Below, piece by piece: positions 24,536 through 32,880 of a stretch of DNA of 64,000 nucleotides. Origin of the DNA: Streptomyces sp. MNU76 (lineage in GTDB: Bacteria; Actinomycetota; Actinomycetes; Streptomycetales; Streptomycetaceae). How positions within the stretch are numbered: position 1 is the stretch's first letter; each line of letters begins with the position of its first letter. The DNA is taken from assembly GCF_020982545.1 (NCBI RefSeq), contig NZ_JAJKLK010000001.1, positions 1,240,001-1,304,000 on the forward strand, given 5' to 3'. The notes under the pieces are model-generated. The model made no database searches. It was not told the origin of the DNA and was given only the letters and a program-made list of their open reading frames with translations. Position numbers and translations under genes: made by a program.

Positions 24536-25287
24536 GGCTGTTTCTCTCCCTCGGGGGCCGGAGCTGGGACGTCCGACGGAACATCCACGGGCGCTTTCAC
24601 TCTAGCCCCACGCCCGTAGCGCCCCCACGCGTAGGCGAACCCCAGTCCGAACCCCACCAGGTGTGCCAGATAGGCGACCCCCGGCCCCGAGGTCTGCCGG
24701 CCCGCGGCCAGCCACTGCAGGCTCACCCAGAACGGCAGGGTGACCCACGCCGGGAAACGCAGCGGAAGAAAGAAGAGGAAGGGCAGGAGGCTCGTCACCC
24801 GCGCCCTGGGGAACAGGAACAGAAACGCGCCGAGGACCGCGGAGATCGCCCCCGACGCGCCGACCAGCGACTGCGGGGACCCGGCGTGCGCCGCCGCGTA
24901 CGCCACCAGCGCGACATAGCCGCAGCCCACGTAGAAGAGGGCGAACTCCACATGGCCCATGCGCTCCTCGGCCATCGCCCCGAAGACGAAGAGGAAGAGC
25001 ATGTTGCCGAGGAGATGCAGCCAGCTGCCGTGGACGAAGAGCGCCGTGAGGGGCGTGAGCGCCGCGCGCCCGGTGCCGTGGAACAGCTCGACCGGGACGA
25101 CACCCCAGCGCCGGAAGTACGCCCGCTGCGCGGCGAGCAGCTCGTCCCCGGCGCCGTACACGGGGTTGAGGCCCGCCGCCGGTCCGATCAGGAAGAGCGC
25201 ACAGCACACGGCGATCAGCCCGTACGTCACCGGCGCCGACTCGTTTCGTACGGTCCGGGCGGCCGAGGTGCTCCACTTGCCGATCAT
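24532..25287 (-). CDS. Rhomboid-family intramembrane serine protease
   Basis: A 251-residue, six-helix membrane protein. Rhomboid landmarks are HGSWLHLLGNMLFLFVFG in the second helix (HxxxN), the catalytic serine in LVGASGAISAVLGAF (GxSG), and the catalytic histidine in VAYLAHLVGFGLGFAY. It would cleave transmembrane substrates within the bilayer. ATG 25287 has no obvious ribosome binding site, so a leaderless or CTG/upstream start is possible. The C-terminal tail is Pro-rich. It is coupled to the Lrp-domain gene by a 4-bp overlap. Its substrate is unknown. Confidence 0.92.
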   Translation of the reverse strand: MIGKWSTSAARTVRNESAPVTYGLIAVCCALFLIGPAAGLNPVYGAGDELLAAQRAYFRRWGVVPVELFHGTGRAALTPLTALFVHGSWLHLLGNMLFLFVFGAMAEERMGHVEFALFYVGCGYVALVAYAAAHAGSPQSLVGASGAISAVLGAFLFLFPRARVTSLLPFLFFLPLRFPAWVTLPFWVSLQWLAAGRQTSGPGVAYLAHLVGFGLGFAYAWGRYGRGARVKAPVDVPSDVPAPAPEGEKQP

Positions 25288-25484
25288 GAGCAGAGCATGA
25301 CGTAACGGGACCCACCCGCACAGACCGCCTCGCCGCCGACGGCGATCGGCCCCGCCCCCGCGGGCAATCCGCGGCGCCACCGCAGGCGAACAGGCGTCCA
25401 GGACCGGTCAGGCCGTAGGGTTACGAGCCACACGCACCGGGACGCCGGTGTTACACGGAGACGGAAGAAGGAAGAGCAGCCACG

Positions 25485-25724
25485 ATGACGGTTCCCCTGC
25501 CGACGGACACCACCCGCTGGCGCTGCACGCTCTGTGGCAACCTCACGCGGTTCGACGTGACCCGCTCGTCGAAGGTCGTCGAGTACGTTCACCTCGATCT
25601 CGCCGGGAAGCCCGAGGTCGAGGAGCGCAACGTGGTCAGTGAGACCATCGAGTCGGTCCGTTGCCGCTGGTGCAACGCCGTGGACCAGGTGGAACTCGTC
25701 GACAGGCCGGGCGCCGGCTCCTGA
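25485..25724 (+). CDS. Small zinc-ribbon protein
   Basis: A 79-residue protein with two CxxC knuckles (WRCTLCGNLTRF and RCRWCNAV) about 45 residues apart, a likely structural Zn ribbon. The middle is a beta-hairpin-like segment. GGAAGAAGGAAGAG upstream of ATG 25485 is a strong ribosome binding site. It sits 71 nt before the NYN-domain gene and is probably co-transcribed. A nucleic-acid-related role is plausible from the fold and the neighbour, but not shown. Confidence 0.8.
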   Translation: MTVPLPTDTTRWRCTLCGNLTRFDVTRSSKVVEYVHLDLAGKPEVEERNVVSETIESVRCRWCNAVDQVELVDRPGAGS

Positions 25725-25795
25725 GGATGGGGGTCCCCCCGCCCCGGCGACGCCGGAAGCGGGGGACGGCCCCGCGAAGAGATGGGGTGTGACGG

Positions 25796-27139
25796 ATGGT
25801 GGAGAGCTCAGGCGGGGGGCCGGGCGACGGCGCCGCTGAGGTGCTCGACCGTCCGCTGCCCGAGGGCGTCCGCAAGCGCGTCGTGCAGATCGTCTCCGAC
25901 GGGTTCGGCGGACTGACCGTCGCCGAACTGCCCGCCCAGCTCAGACAGTACGCCCGGTTCGCCCCGAACCGCCGGGTCAAGTTCGCCGGGAACGCCATGG
26001 CGGCCGCCGTGGAGAGCGACACGCTCTTCAGACAGCGGATCGGGGAGCGGTTCCGGGAGACCCATCCGGAGCTGGCCGGCGCCCTCGACACGGGTGCGCC
26101 GCCCCCGGCCGCGGATCCGTTGGACGTGGCGGCCGCGGCCTATGTGCTGCGCCCCACGGGCTGGGTGAAGCTGGTCGCCGCCGCCGGTGAGGAGGCGCTG
26201 CGGGCCGACGCCGAGCGCGCCGACGAGGAGAGCCGGGCCGAGCTGGAGCGGCTGCGTGAGCAGCTCGCCGAGGCCCGCGGCCACACGAAGACCGAGACGG
26301 AACGGCTGCGCGCGGAGCTGGAATCGGCCAAGAAGGACGCCGACTCGCTGCACCGCAAGCTCCGGGCCGCCCTCAGCGACGTCAAGCGCGGCGAGGCCGC
26401 CCTGCGCAAGCTGCACGCCGAGATGGAGACCCTGCGCGCCGAGAGCCACGCCCAGGTGTCGGCAGCCGAGAGCGAGACCCGGCGGCTCAAGGCCCGGCTC
26501 GGCGAGGCGGAGGCCGCTCTGGAGGCCACCCGGCGGGCCGCCCGCGAGGGCCGCAGCGTCGAGGACATGCGGGTACGGCTGCTGCTGGACACCGTGCTGG
26601 ACGCGGCCCAGGGCCTCAGACGCGAACTGGCACTGCCGCCGGTCTCCGTACGGCCCGCCGAGACCGTCGACGCGGTCGAGCCGGGCCGGATGACCCCGAA
26701 GGACATCGCCGCCCGCGCGCTGTCGGAGAACGACCCGGCGATCCTGGACCAGTTGCTGGCGCTGCCGCAGGCGCACCTCGTCGTCGACGGCTACAACGTC
26801 ACCAAGACCGGCTATCCGCAGATGCCGCTGGAGAAGCAGCGGCTGCGGCTCCTCGGCCAGCTCTCCCAGCTCGCCGCGCAGACCGGAGCCGAGGTGACCT
26901 GTGTCTTCGACGGAGCGGAGCTGGCCGCGCCGGTGCTGCTCGCGCCGCCGCGCGGCGTGCGGGTGCTGTTCTCCAAACCGGGTGTCACCGCCGACGAGTT
27001 GATCCGCCAGCTGGTGCGCGCCGAACCCCCCGGTCGGCCGGTCATCGTCGTCTCCACCGACCGCGAGGTGGCCGACGGGATCGCCAAGGCGGGGGCCCGG
27101 CCGGTCGCCTCCGTGGTGCTTCTCAAGCGCCTTTCCTGA
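25796..27139 (+). CDS. NYN/YacP-type putative nuclease with central coiled coil
   Basis: A 447-residue protein in three parts. The N-terminal helical region (about 15-130) includes LPEGVRKRVVQIVSDGFGGL and RFAPNRRVKFAGNAMAAA. A long heptad-rich coiled coil follows (about 140-255, with ERLREQLAEARGHTKTE and similar). The C-terminal NYN (PIN-like) domain runs from about 310 to 447. Its acidic metal-site residues are in LVVDGYNVTKTGYP, CVFDGAEL and VVSTDREVADG, as in YacP/Rae1 ribosome-associated ribonucleases. An RNA-cleaving role is therefore likely, but the coiled-coil N-terminus is an actinobacterial extension of unknown role. ATG 25796 was taken; GTG 25799 is also possible. Confidence 0.85.
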   Translation: MVESSGGGPGDGAAEVLDRPLPEGVRKRVVQIVSDGFGGLTVAELPAQLRQYARFAPNRRVKFAGNAMAAAVESDTLFRQRIGERFRETHPELAGALDTGAPPPAADPLDVAAAAYVLRPTGWVKLVAAAGEEALRADAERADEESRAELERLREQLAEARGHTKTETERLRAELESAKKDADSLHRKLRAALSDVKRGEAALRKLHAEMETLRAESHAQVSAAESETRRLKARLGEAEAALEATRRAAREGRSVEDMRVRLLLDTVLDAAQGLRRELALPPVSVRPAETVDAVEPGRMTPKDIAARALSENDPAILDQLLALPQAHLVVDGYNVTKTGYPQMPLEKQRLRLLGQLSQLAAQTGAEVTCVFDGAELAAPVLLAPPRGVRVLFSKPGVTADELIRQLVRAEPPGRPVIVVSTDREVADGIAKAGARPVASVVLLKRLS

Positions 27140-27407
27140 CCTTTCGATCACTTCGACACCTTGCATCCCAAGTGCAACGTACAGGCGCTATGACCGAATT
27201 GACGGAACTGTTGCGCAACGTAGCGTCAACCGAGCGCTACGGGATGTGTGTTGAGTGTAAATTGTGCGCCCTGGGACGGGATTTTTCCTGTGGGGGATTT
27301 GAAGTGATCACCGTTGGGTCACTAGGGTCTGGGCTCAAACCTCTGAACGGGTGATCGTCGCCGGAGTCCCCGCCGGTCGGTCGCTCACATGAAGGAGTTC
27401 ACCTACC

Positions 27408-28445
27408 GTGGCGTCCCACCGTCGACCCAAGCAGCCGAGCCGTACGCGTGTGACCGTGCTCACCACCGCTGCCGCCGCTGCCGTGGCCCTGACCTCGCAG
27501 GCTGCCAACGCCGCCCCCGGCGAGAAGCCGAGCAAGGACGACGTCCAGGCCAAGGTCCACAAGCTCTACGAGGACGCCGGGCGGGCCACCGACAAGCTCA
27601 ACGGGGCCGAGGAGAAGCAGGAGAAGCTCGAAAAAGAGATCTCCACGATCCAGGACAACGTCGCCAAGGGGCAGGAGGAGCTCAACGAGCTCCGGGAGGG
27701 CATAGGCCTGGCGGCCAGCGCCCAGTACCGCTCCGGTGGCATCGACTCCTCGATCCAGCTCTTCCTCTCCGCCGACCCGGACGACTACCTGGACAAGGCC
27801 GCCACGCTCGACCAGCTGACCGGTCAGCAGGTCGAGGCGCTCAAGAAGATCCAGGAGAAGCAGCGCACGCTCGCGCAGCAGCGCCAGGAGGCCACGGAGA
27901 AGCTGGAGGACCTCGCGGACACCCGCGAGACCCTGGCGGACAAGAAGAAGGAAGTCCAGAGCAAGCTGGCCGCCGCGCAGAAGCTCCTCAACACCCTGAC
28001 GGCCGAGGAGAAGGCCGCCCTGGACGAGCAGGAGACCCGCGCCAGCCGCGACGCCGGGGACCGCGTCGAACTCGGCAACGAGGCGCCCGCCTCCAGCTAC
28101 GGCGCCGCCGCCCTCGCCGCCGCCGACACCCAGGTCGGCAAGCCCTACGTCTCCGGTGGCAGCGGCCCCAACTCCTACGACTGCTCCGGGCTGACCCAGT
28201 GGGCCTACGCCCAGGCCGGTGTCTCGATCTCCCGGACCACGTACACGCAGCAGAACGACGGCACGAAGATCGGCCGCGACCAGCTCAAGCCGGGCGACCT
28301 GGTGTTCTTCAACGACCTCGGACACGTCGGCCTCTACGCGGGCAACGGCATGGTCCTGCACTCCCCCTACCCGGGCACGGTCGTGCGCTACGAGTCGATG
28401 AGCACCATCGGCAGCTTCCAGTTCGGTGTCCGCGTCGTCGGCTGA
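27408..28445 (+). CDS. NlpC/P60 peptidoglycan hydrolase (first of two)
   Basis: A 345-residue secreted D,L-endopeptidase of the RipA type. The signal peptide is TVLTTAAAAAVALTSQAANAA. A long coiled coil (residues 45-225) resembles the autoinhibitory helical hairpin of RipA/CwlO proteins. The C40 domain follows, with catalytic Cys in YDCSGLTQWAY, His in LGHVGLYAGNG and the third polar residue in LHSPYPG. It cleaves peptide stems during growth and division. GTG 27408 follows AAGGAGTTCACCTACC. The 268-nt upstream gap is AT-rich for this genome and carries the promoter; I could not recognise a cyclic-di-AMP riboswitch there. A strong terminator separates it from its paralogue. Confidence 0.95.
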   Translation: MASHRRPKQPSRTRVTVLTTAAAAAVALTSQAANAAPGEKPSKDDVQAKVHKLYEDAGRATDKLNGAEEKQEKLEKEISTIQDNVAKGQEELNELREGIGLAASAQYRSGGIDSSIQLFLSADPDDYLDKAATLDQLTGQQVEALKKIQEKQRTLAQQRQEATEKLEDLADTRETLADKKKEVQSKLAAAQKLLNTLTAEEKAALDEQETRASRDAGDRVELGNEAPASSYGAAALAAADTQVGKPYVSGGSGPNSYDCSGLTQWAYAQAGVSISRTTYTQQNDGTKIGRDQLKPGDLVFFNDLGHVGLYAGNGMVLHSPYPGTVVRYESMSTIGSFQFGVRVVG

Positions 28446-28461
28446 CACCTGCTCCGCCTCG

Positions 28462-28502
28462 AACAGGGCCGACCGTCACACAGTGTGACGGTCGGCCCTG
28501 TT
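28462..28502 (+). terminator. Terminator after the first NlpC/P60 gene
   Basis: A 19-bp stem (AACAGGGCCGACCGTCACA with its complement) around a 3-nt loop. TTCTGCTT follows. Confidence 0.92.
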
Positions 28503-28756
28503 CTGCTTCAAGATCAGGACACAGAGCCGCCCGAACGGGCGAATTCCCGCACCTCGTGCTGACCCCTTCCCCCGCTGGTGACCTGGGTCCCAGGCCGGAC
28601 GTCACGCTGTGTTGCCGCGGAGGTCTTTGGCTGGGAGACCGTCACGCGGCTACTGTCGGCCGCGCTTCCCTCACCCGCCGTGAGCGCACCCCTTCCGCGG
28701 GGCGACTTCCGGCGCGGGGAGTGCCCTGTCCACCGTCGAAGGGAGTGCGGCTTCCC

Positions 28757-29788
28757 GTGGTGTCCCACAGTCGCCTTGTACCGTCCGGGTTCGACCGGGG
28801 CGCGGCCGCCGCCCTCGGTGTGCTGTCCGCCGCTGCCGCCGCCCTCGGCGCCATCCCCGTCCAGCAGGCCGCCGCCGCGCCGCACGACACCACCCGCGCC
28901 GAAGTGGACCGGTTGTACGAGGAGGCCGAGAAAGCCACCGAGGCGTACAACAAGGCCGACGAGCGCGCCGACGAGCTGCGTGAGCAGGTCGGCACCGCAC
29001 AGGACTCGATCGCCCGGCAGCAGGACCGCATCAACACCATGCGGGAGTCGCTGGGTTCGCTCGCCGGCGCACAGTACCGCTCCGGCGCCCTCGACCCGTC
29101 GATCACCCTGCTGTTCTCCGAGAACCCCGACGACTACCTCGACCGGGCGTCCGCCCTGGACCGCATCAGCGCCCAGCAGGCGGGCGAACTCCACGACCTC
29201 CAGCAGGCCATGCGCGACCTCAACCAGAACCGCGCGGAGGCCGGCGGCAAGCTGACCGAGCTGGAGAAGAGCCGCAAGGCCGTCGCCCAGCACAAGCGGA
29301 CCGTGGAGGGCAAGCTCGCGGCCGCCCGGCAGCTGCTCAACTCCCTCCCGGACGAGGAGCGCGCCGAGTACGAACGCGCCTCCCGCTCCACCGCCTCGGG
29401 CCGCACGGACATGCCCGACCCCGCCGGCGCCGTCGCCCCCAACGGCCGAGCGGCCGCCGCCGTCGCCGCGGCCCGCTCCGCCCTCGGCAAGCCGTACGTG
29501 TGGGGGTCCACCGGTCCCGACGGCTTCGACTGCTCCGGTCTCATGGTCTGGTCGTACGGCCAGGCGGGCGTCGGCCTGCCGCGCACCTCGCAGGCCCAGC
29601 GGTACGCCGGCACGCAGGTCCCACTCTCCCAGGCGCAGCCCGGCGACCTGGTCACCTACCGGCCCGACGCCAGCCATGTCGGCATGTACGTCGGCAACGG
29701 GCAGGTCATCCACGCCCCCTACCCGGGCGCCCCGGTCCGCTACGACCCCGTCGCTATGATGCCGATCGCCTCGGTCACGCGCCCCTGA
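28757..29788 (+). CDS. NlpC/P60 peptidoglycan hydrolase (second of two)
   Basis: A 343-residue paralogue of the preceding gene with the same layout. The signal peptide ends near VQQAAAAPHD. A coiled coil runs from about residue 45 to 215, with the shared AQYRSGALDPSITLLF motif. The C40 domain has Cys in FDCSGLMVWSYG, His in ASHVGMYVGNGQV and IHAPYPG. It probably acts on the same peptidoglycan bonds with different timing. GTG 28757 is the first codon after GGGAG; GTG 28760 is equally possible. The open frame continues far upstream through the first gene's alternative frame, which is coincidental. Tandem duplication of this family is common in streptomycetes. Confidence 0.93.
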   Translation: MVSHSRLVPSGFDRGAAAALGVLSAAAAALGAIPVQQAAAAPHDTTRAEVDRLYEEAEKATEAYNKADERADELREQVGTAQDSIARQQDRINTMRESLGSLAGAQYRSGALDPSITLLFSENPDDYLDRASALDRISAQQAGELHDLQQAMRDLNQNRAEAGGKLTELEKSRKAVAQHKRTVEGKLAAARQLLNSLPDEERAEYERASRSTASGRTDMPDPAGAVAPNGRAAAAVAAARSALGKPYVWGSTGPDGFDCSGLMVWSYGQAGVGLPRTSQAQRYAGTQVPLSQAQPGDLVTYRPDASHVGMYVGNGQVIHAPYPGAPVRYDPVAMMPIASVTRP

Positions 29789-29932
29789 GCGCCGCTCCGG
29801 TCCCCGGCCGCGACAGGGCGACGGCGGCCGGGAGCCGCACGTCGCCGCGGCAGTCGCCCCCGTGCCGCCGTACCCGGGCTGGGACCGGCCGACCCTGCCG
29901 GACGGCGCCTGGGTCCCCGTACGATCGGGAAC

Positions 29933-31200
29933 GTGGCTGGTCGAAGGCGCGCGACGCGTTCCCGGTCCGGGTCGGGGGTCCGGCACGGGCTCCCGGGACG
30001 CGGAGGTGTTCCCTCGGCGGTCGCCCTCGCCCTCGCCGTCCTCGTCGGCTGCGGCGGCGACGCGGAACCCGACGCCGCCCGCGCCGACGTCGAGCGGATG
30101 CTCGACCGGCGGGCCACGGCGGTCCTGGAACGGGACGGCGCGGCCTACCGCGCCACCGAGGCGCCGACCTCCCCGGTCGCCGGTCAACTGGCCACCGGGG
30201 CGGCCGAGTTCGCCAACCTCCGCCGCCTTCCGCTGTCCTCCTGGTCCTACGACCTCAACTCCTTCCGCCGCTCCGGCGACCGGGCCACCGCCGAGGCGGC
30301 CCTGCGCTACCGGATCCGCGGCTACGACGAGTCGCCCGTCACCGCCGTACGGACCCTGACCCTCGTCCGGGACGACGACGGGGCGTGGCGGGTGGCCGCC
30401 GACGAGCCCTCGAAGAAGGGCACCGAACAGCTCTGGGAACAGGGGCGGATCGTCGCGGTACGCGGGAGCGGAGCCTCGTGCTGGGGGTCGGGCGGTCGGC
30501 GGACGCCCTGCGGGGTACGCGGCGCTGGCGGACCGGGCCGTGCCCGCCGTGACGGAGGCGTGGGGGAGGACTGGGCGCGGCGGGTCGTGGTCGTCGTACC
30601 GGAGTCGCTGGACGAGATGGCGGGGCTGTTGGGGCGCCCGCGGCCGGGTACCGGGGATCGCGGCGGTCACGACAGGGGAGGTGGGGGTTCGGCGAAGGCG
30701 CCGGCGGACCGGATCGTGGTCAATCCCGACGCCTACGCGGTCCTCGGTGACTTCGGCAAGCAGGTCGTCCTCACCCACGAGACGACCCATGTCGCCACGC
30801 GCGCCCACACCAACGCCGCGACGCCGCTGTGGCTCTCCGAGGGCTACGCGGACTGGGTCGGCTACCGGGGCACGGGGCGCGCGGCGTCCGATGTCGCGCC
30901 CGAGCTGCAGCGGGCGGTGGGGGAGGGACGGTTGCCTGCGGCGCTCCCCGCCGACGAGGACTTCGGCTTCGCCGACGACTCCGGGAAGCTCGCGCAGGCC
31001 TACGAGAGCGGGTGGCTGGCGTGCCGTCTGATCGCCGACCGGTGGGGTGAGGTGCGGTTGGACGAGTTCTACCGGGCGGTGGGTGCGCGTGGGGAGCGGG
31101 AGGGTGCGGTGGAAGGGGCGCTGGAGGAGGTGCTGGGGACGACGGTGGAGGGGTTCACGGGGAGTGGAGGGTATGCGCGGGCGCAGCTGGGGGAGGGTGA
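29933..31200 (+). pseudogene. Gluzincin-type peptidase lipoprotein with six or seven apparent 1-nt deletions
   Basis: The product starts with a signal/lipobox segment (SAVALALAVLVGCGGD). An NTF2-like region with LSSWSYDLNSFRR follows, then a zinc peptidase domain with HETTHVATRAH and the third ligand in LWLSEGYADWVGY. Between 30,464 and 30,690 the homologous reading jumps frame six times. Inserting one G at each of 30,464-66, 30,512-15, 30,562-66, 30,646-48, 30,653-56 and 30,683-87 restores ERSLVLGVGRSADALRG, YAALADRAVPAVTEAWG and YRGIAAVTTGEVGGSAK, the sequence I expect of the family. A seventh G at 31,189-93 gives the natural end QLGGG and TGA at 31,198, for 424 residues. As written, the frame runs on to 31,951 through a repeat. 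Every event is a missing G in a G run, so sequence error is more likely than gene decay. Confidence 0.7.
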
Positions 31201-31228
31201 GGGGTGGGGAGGGTGGTTGGGGGTGCGT

Positions 31229-31427
31229 TGTCGGGTGCGGGTCCGGTGGGGGCTGGTCGCGCAGTTCCCCGAGCCCCTGAAGCACGGGCTGCGCCCGTGC
31301 TTTTCATCCCGCGGCCCCGTCTCTTCCAGGCCCGCAGAGTTGTGGTCCTTCAGGCCCGCAGGGGCCTGTTCCTTGAGGGGCGCGGGGAACTGCGCGACCA
31401 GCCCCCACCCACCCGCACCCGACAACG
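31229..31427. repeat. Dispersed inverted repeat, complete copy B
   Basis: The core arms GCGCAGTTCCCCGAGCCCCT (31259-31278) and AGGGGCGCGGGGAACTGCGC (31376-31395) differ by one base. The flanks GTCGGGTGCGGGTCCGGTGGGGGCTGGTC and GACCAGCCCCCACCCACCCGCACCCGAC extend the inverted repeat outward by about 30 nt. The loop contains short repeats of GCCCGCAG. It fills the gap between convergent genes. Confidence 0.85.
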
Positions 31428-31452
31428 AACCCTCCGCGCCCCGGCCAACCCC

Positions 31453-32685
31453 TCACGAACCCAGCGGCTCCCTCGTACGAGTGGCCCGGCCCGGGTGGGG
31501 CTCAGGGGCAGCCCCGCGCACCGTGTCCTGCCACAGCACGCACGCGGCGCGCACCGCCGCCAGGACCAGCAGCCCGTTGCGGACGAACAGGAGCGTCACC
31601 CCCAGCCAGTCGCTCGCCACGACATGGCCGAACCAGATCGGGAACTCCAGCACGGTCACGAAGGACGCCACCAGGACCATGCCCCCCGGCAGCCCCATAC
31701 GGCTCGCCCGGAAGCAGAGACAGACGGCGGCCAGCCCCACCAGCCACACCATGTACTGCGGGCTGATCACCCGACTCGTGGCCGTGAACATCAGCACCCC
31801 CACGAACGCCGCGTCCGCGAGCGTGTGCGGCGCGAACCGCCGTGCCCGCACCCGCCACAGCAGCAGCCACGCGAACGCCACCCCGCTGAGCAGCAGGGCC
31901 GCGTCGCTGACGACGTCGACGTGCGGGCCGAGGAACTCCACCGAGCCGTAGTTGAGCAGGACCTCCCCGTCCCAGCCGAACTGCCGGGCCACATGGAAGA
32001 CCAGGGCGCCCAACGACTCCACCTCGGTGCCCCGGTCGCGCTGGAAGGTCAGGAAGGCGAAGGCGCCGGGCATGGCCAGGGCCAGGCCGGCCGCCAGCGT
32101 GAGGCCGGTGGCCACCGCCCAGACCCACGCGGCACGCCGACGGGCACCCAGGAGCAGCAGCGCCGGCCACACCTTCAGCAGGGCCGCGAAGGCCGTCAGC
32201 GCCCCCATCGCGCGCGGATGGCGGCTGCCGGCCAGGAGAGCCGCGACCGCCACCGCCGTCACCATCACGTCGTACCGGGCGTACACGGTCGGACCGAGCA
32301 GGGGCAGGCCCACCACCCACATCCGGGCGCCGCGCCGGCTCCTGCCGGGACGCGCGCCCGCGTGGAGGAGCAGGGCGAGGACCGCCAGGTCGGCGAGGAA
32401 GGCGAGGACGAAGAAGGCCGACGCGTAGTCCAGGAAGGGAAGCAGCGCGGGGGAGAGGATCGCGAGGGCGGCGGCGGGCGGGTACTGCCAGGTGACGTCG
32501 TTGTGCGGATACGTGCCCGTGCGCAGGGTCTCGTACCAGCCCTGGTAGATCACCGAGACGTCGCCGGTGACGTCCGGCCCGGGGAACACGAACACCTTGA
32601 AGACGAACAGCAGCAGGAGCAGCCGGGTCGCGCCCCAGAGTGTGAGCAGCCCGAACGGGAGCCGTCGAGAGCCCGTCATGTCCAT
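31453..32685 (-). CDS. GT87-like polyprenyl-phosphate-dependent membrane glycosyltransferase
   Basis: A roughly 410-residue polytopic membrane protein with 10 or more hydrophobic helices, of the DUF2029/GT87 family that includes mycobacterial mannosyltransferases of phosphatidylinositol mannosides and lipomannan. The opening helix RLLLLLFVFKVFVFPGPDVT is followed by the extracytoplasmic loop DVSVIYQGWYETLRTG and WQYPPAAAL, characteristic of these GT-C enzymes. Later segments PTVYARYDVMVTAV and SRVISPQYMVWLVGL also fit. ATG 32685 is chosen (MDMTGSRRLP); ATG 32745 and 32679 are alternatives. It diverges from a PimB-type glycosyltransferase, so both probably act in mannolipid or lipoglycan assembly. 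The exact acceptor is unknown. Confidence 0.85.
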   Translation of the reverse strand: MDMTGSRRLPFGLLTLWGATRLLLLLFVFKVFVFPGPDVTGDVSVIYQGWYETLRTGTYPHNDVTWQYPPAAALAILSPALLPFLDYASAFFVLAFLADLAVLALLLHAGARPGRSRRGARMWVVGLPLLGPTVYARYDVMVTAVAVAALLAGSRHPRAMGALTAFAALLKVWPALLLLGARRRAAWVWAVATGLTLAAGLALAMPGAFAFLTFQRDRGTEVESLGALVFHVARQFGWDGEVLLNYGSVEFLGPHVDVVSDAALLLSGVAFAWLLLWRVRARRFAPHTLADAAFVGVLMFTATSRVISPQYMVWLVGLAAVCLCFRASRMGLPGGMVLVASFVTVLEFPIWFGHVVASDWLGVTLLFVRNGLLVLAAVRAACVLWQDTVRGAAPEPHPGRATRTREPLGS

Positions 32686-32880
32686 CCGCACCACGTGTGT
32701 CCCTGTCCCTGTCCGTCCGCGCACCGGTTCGCCGGTGAGGGACATGATCCCCCGCCGGGCTGTGAGACGGCCGTGAGGCCCGGCCGGGCCCGGCGGGCCC
32801 TGGTGGGTGGGAACCGCCCCGGGGTGTGGGGATGTGCCTGGCGGCGGTGCGTCCGGGCCCGTTCGGTAGGGTCGGCGGCG

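Noticed and set aside
27172..27354. Small 60-residue frame with four cysteines before the first NlpC/P60 gene
   Set aside because: It lies in the AT-rich promoter gap, has no ribosome binding site, and its composition does not match the codon bias of the neighbours.
27140..27407. Cyclic-di-AMP (ydaO) riboswitch, as found before some Streptomyces cell-wall hydrolase genes
   Set aside because: I could not find the conserved aptamer segments; only a short GTGATCACC..GGGTCAC inverted repeat is visible.
29933..31951. Metallopeptidase read as a 672-residue protein
   Set aside because: The C-terminal third translates a dispersed repeat and the antisense of the GT87-like gene; the natural end is near 31,200 after correcting frame losses.
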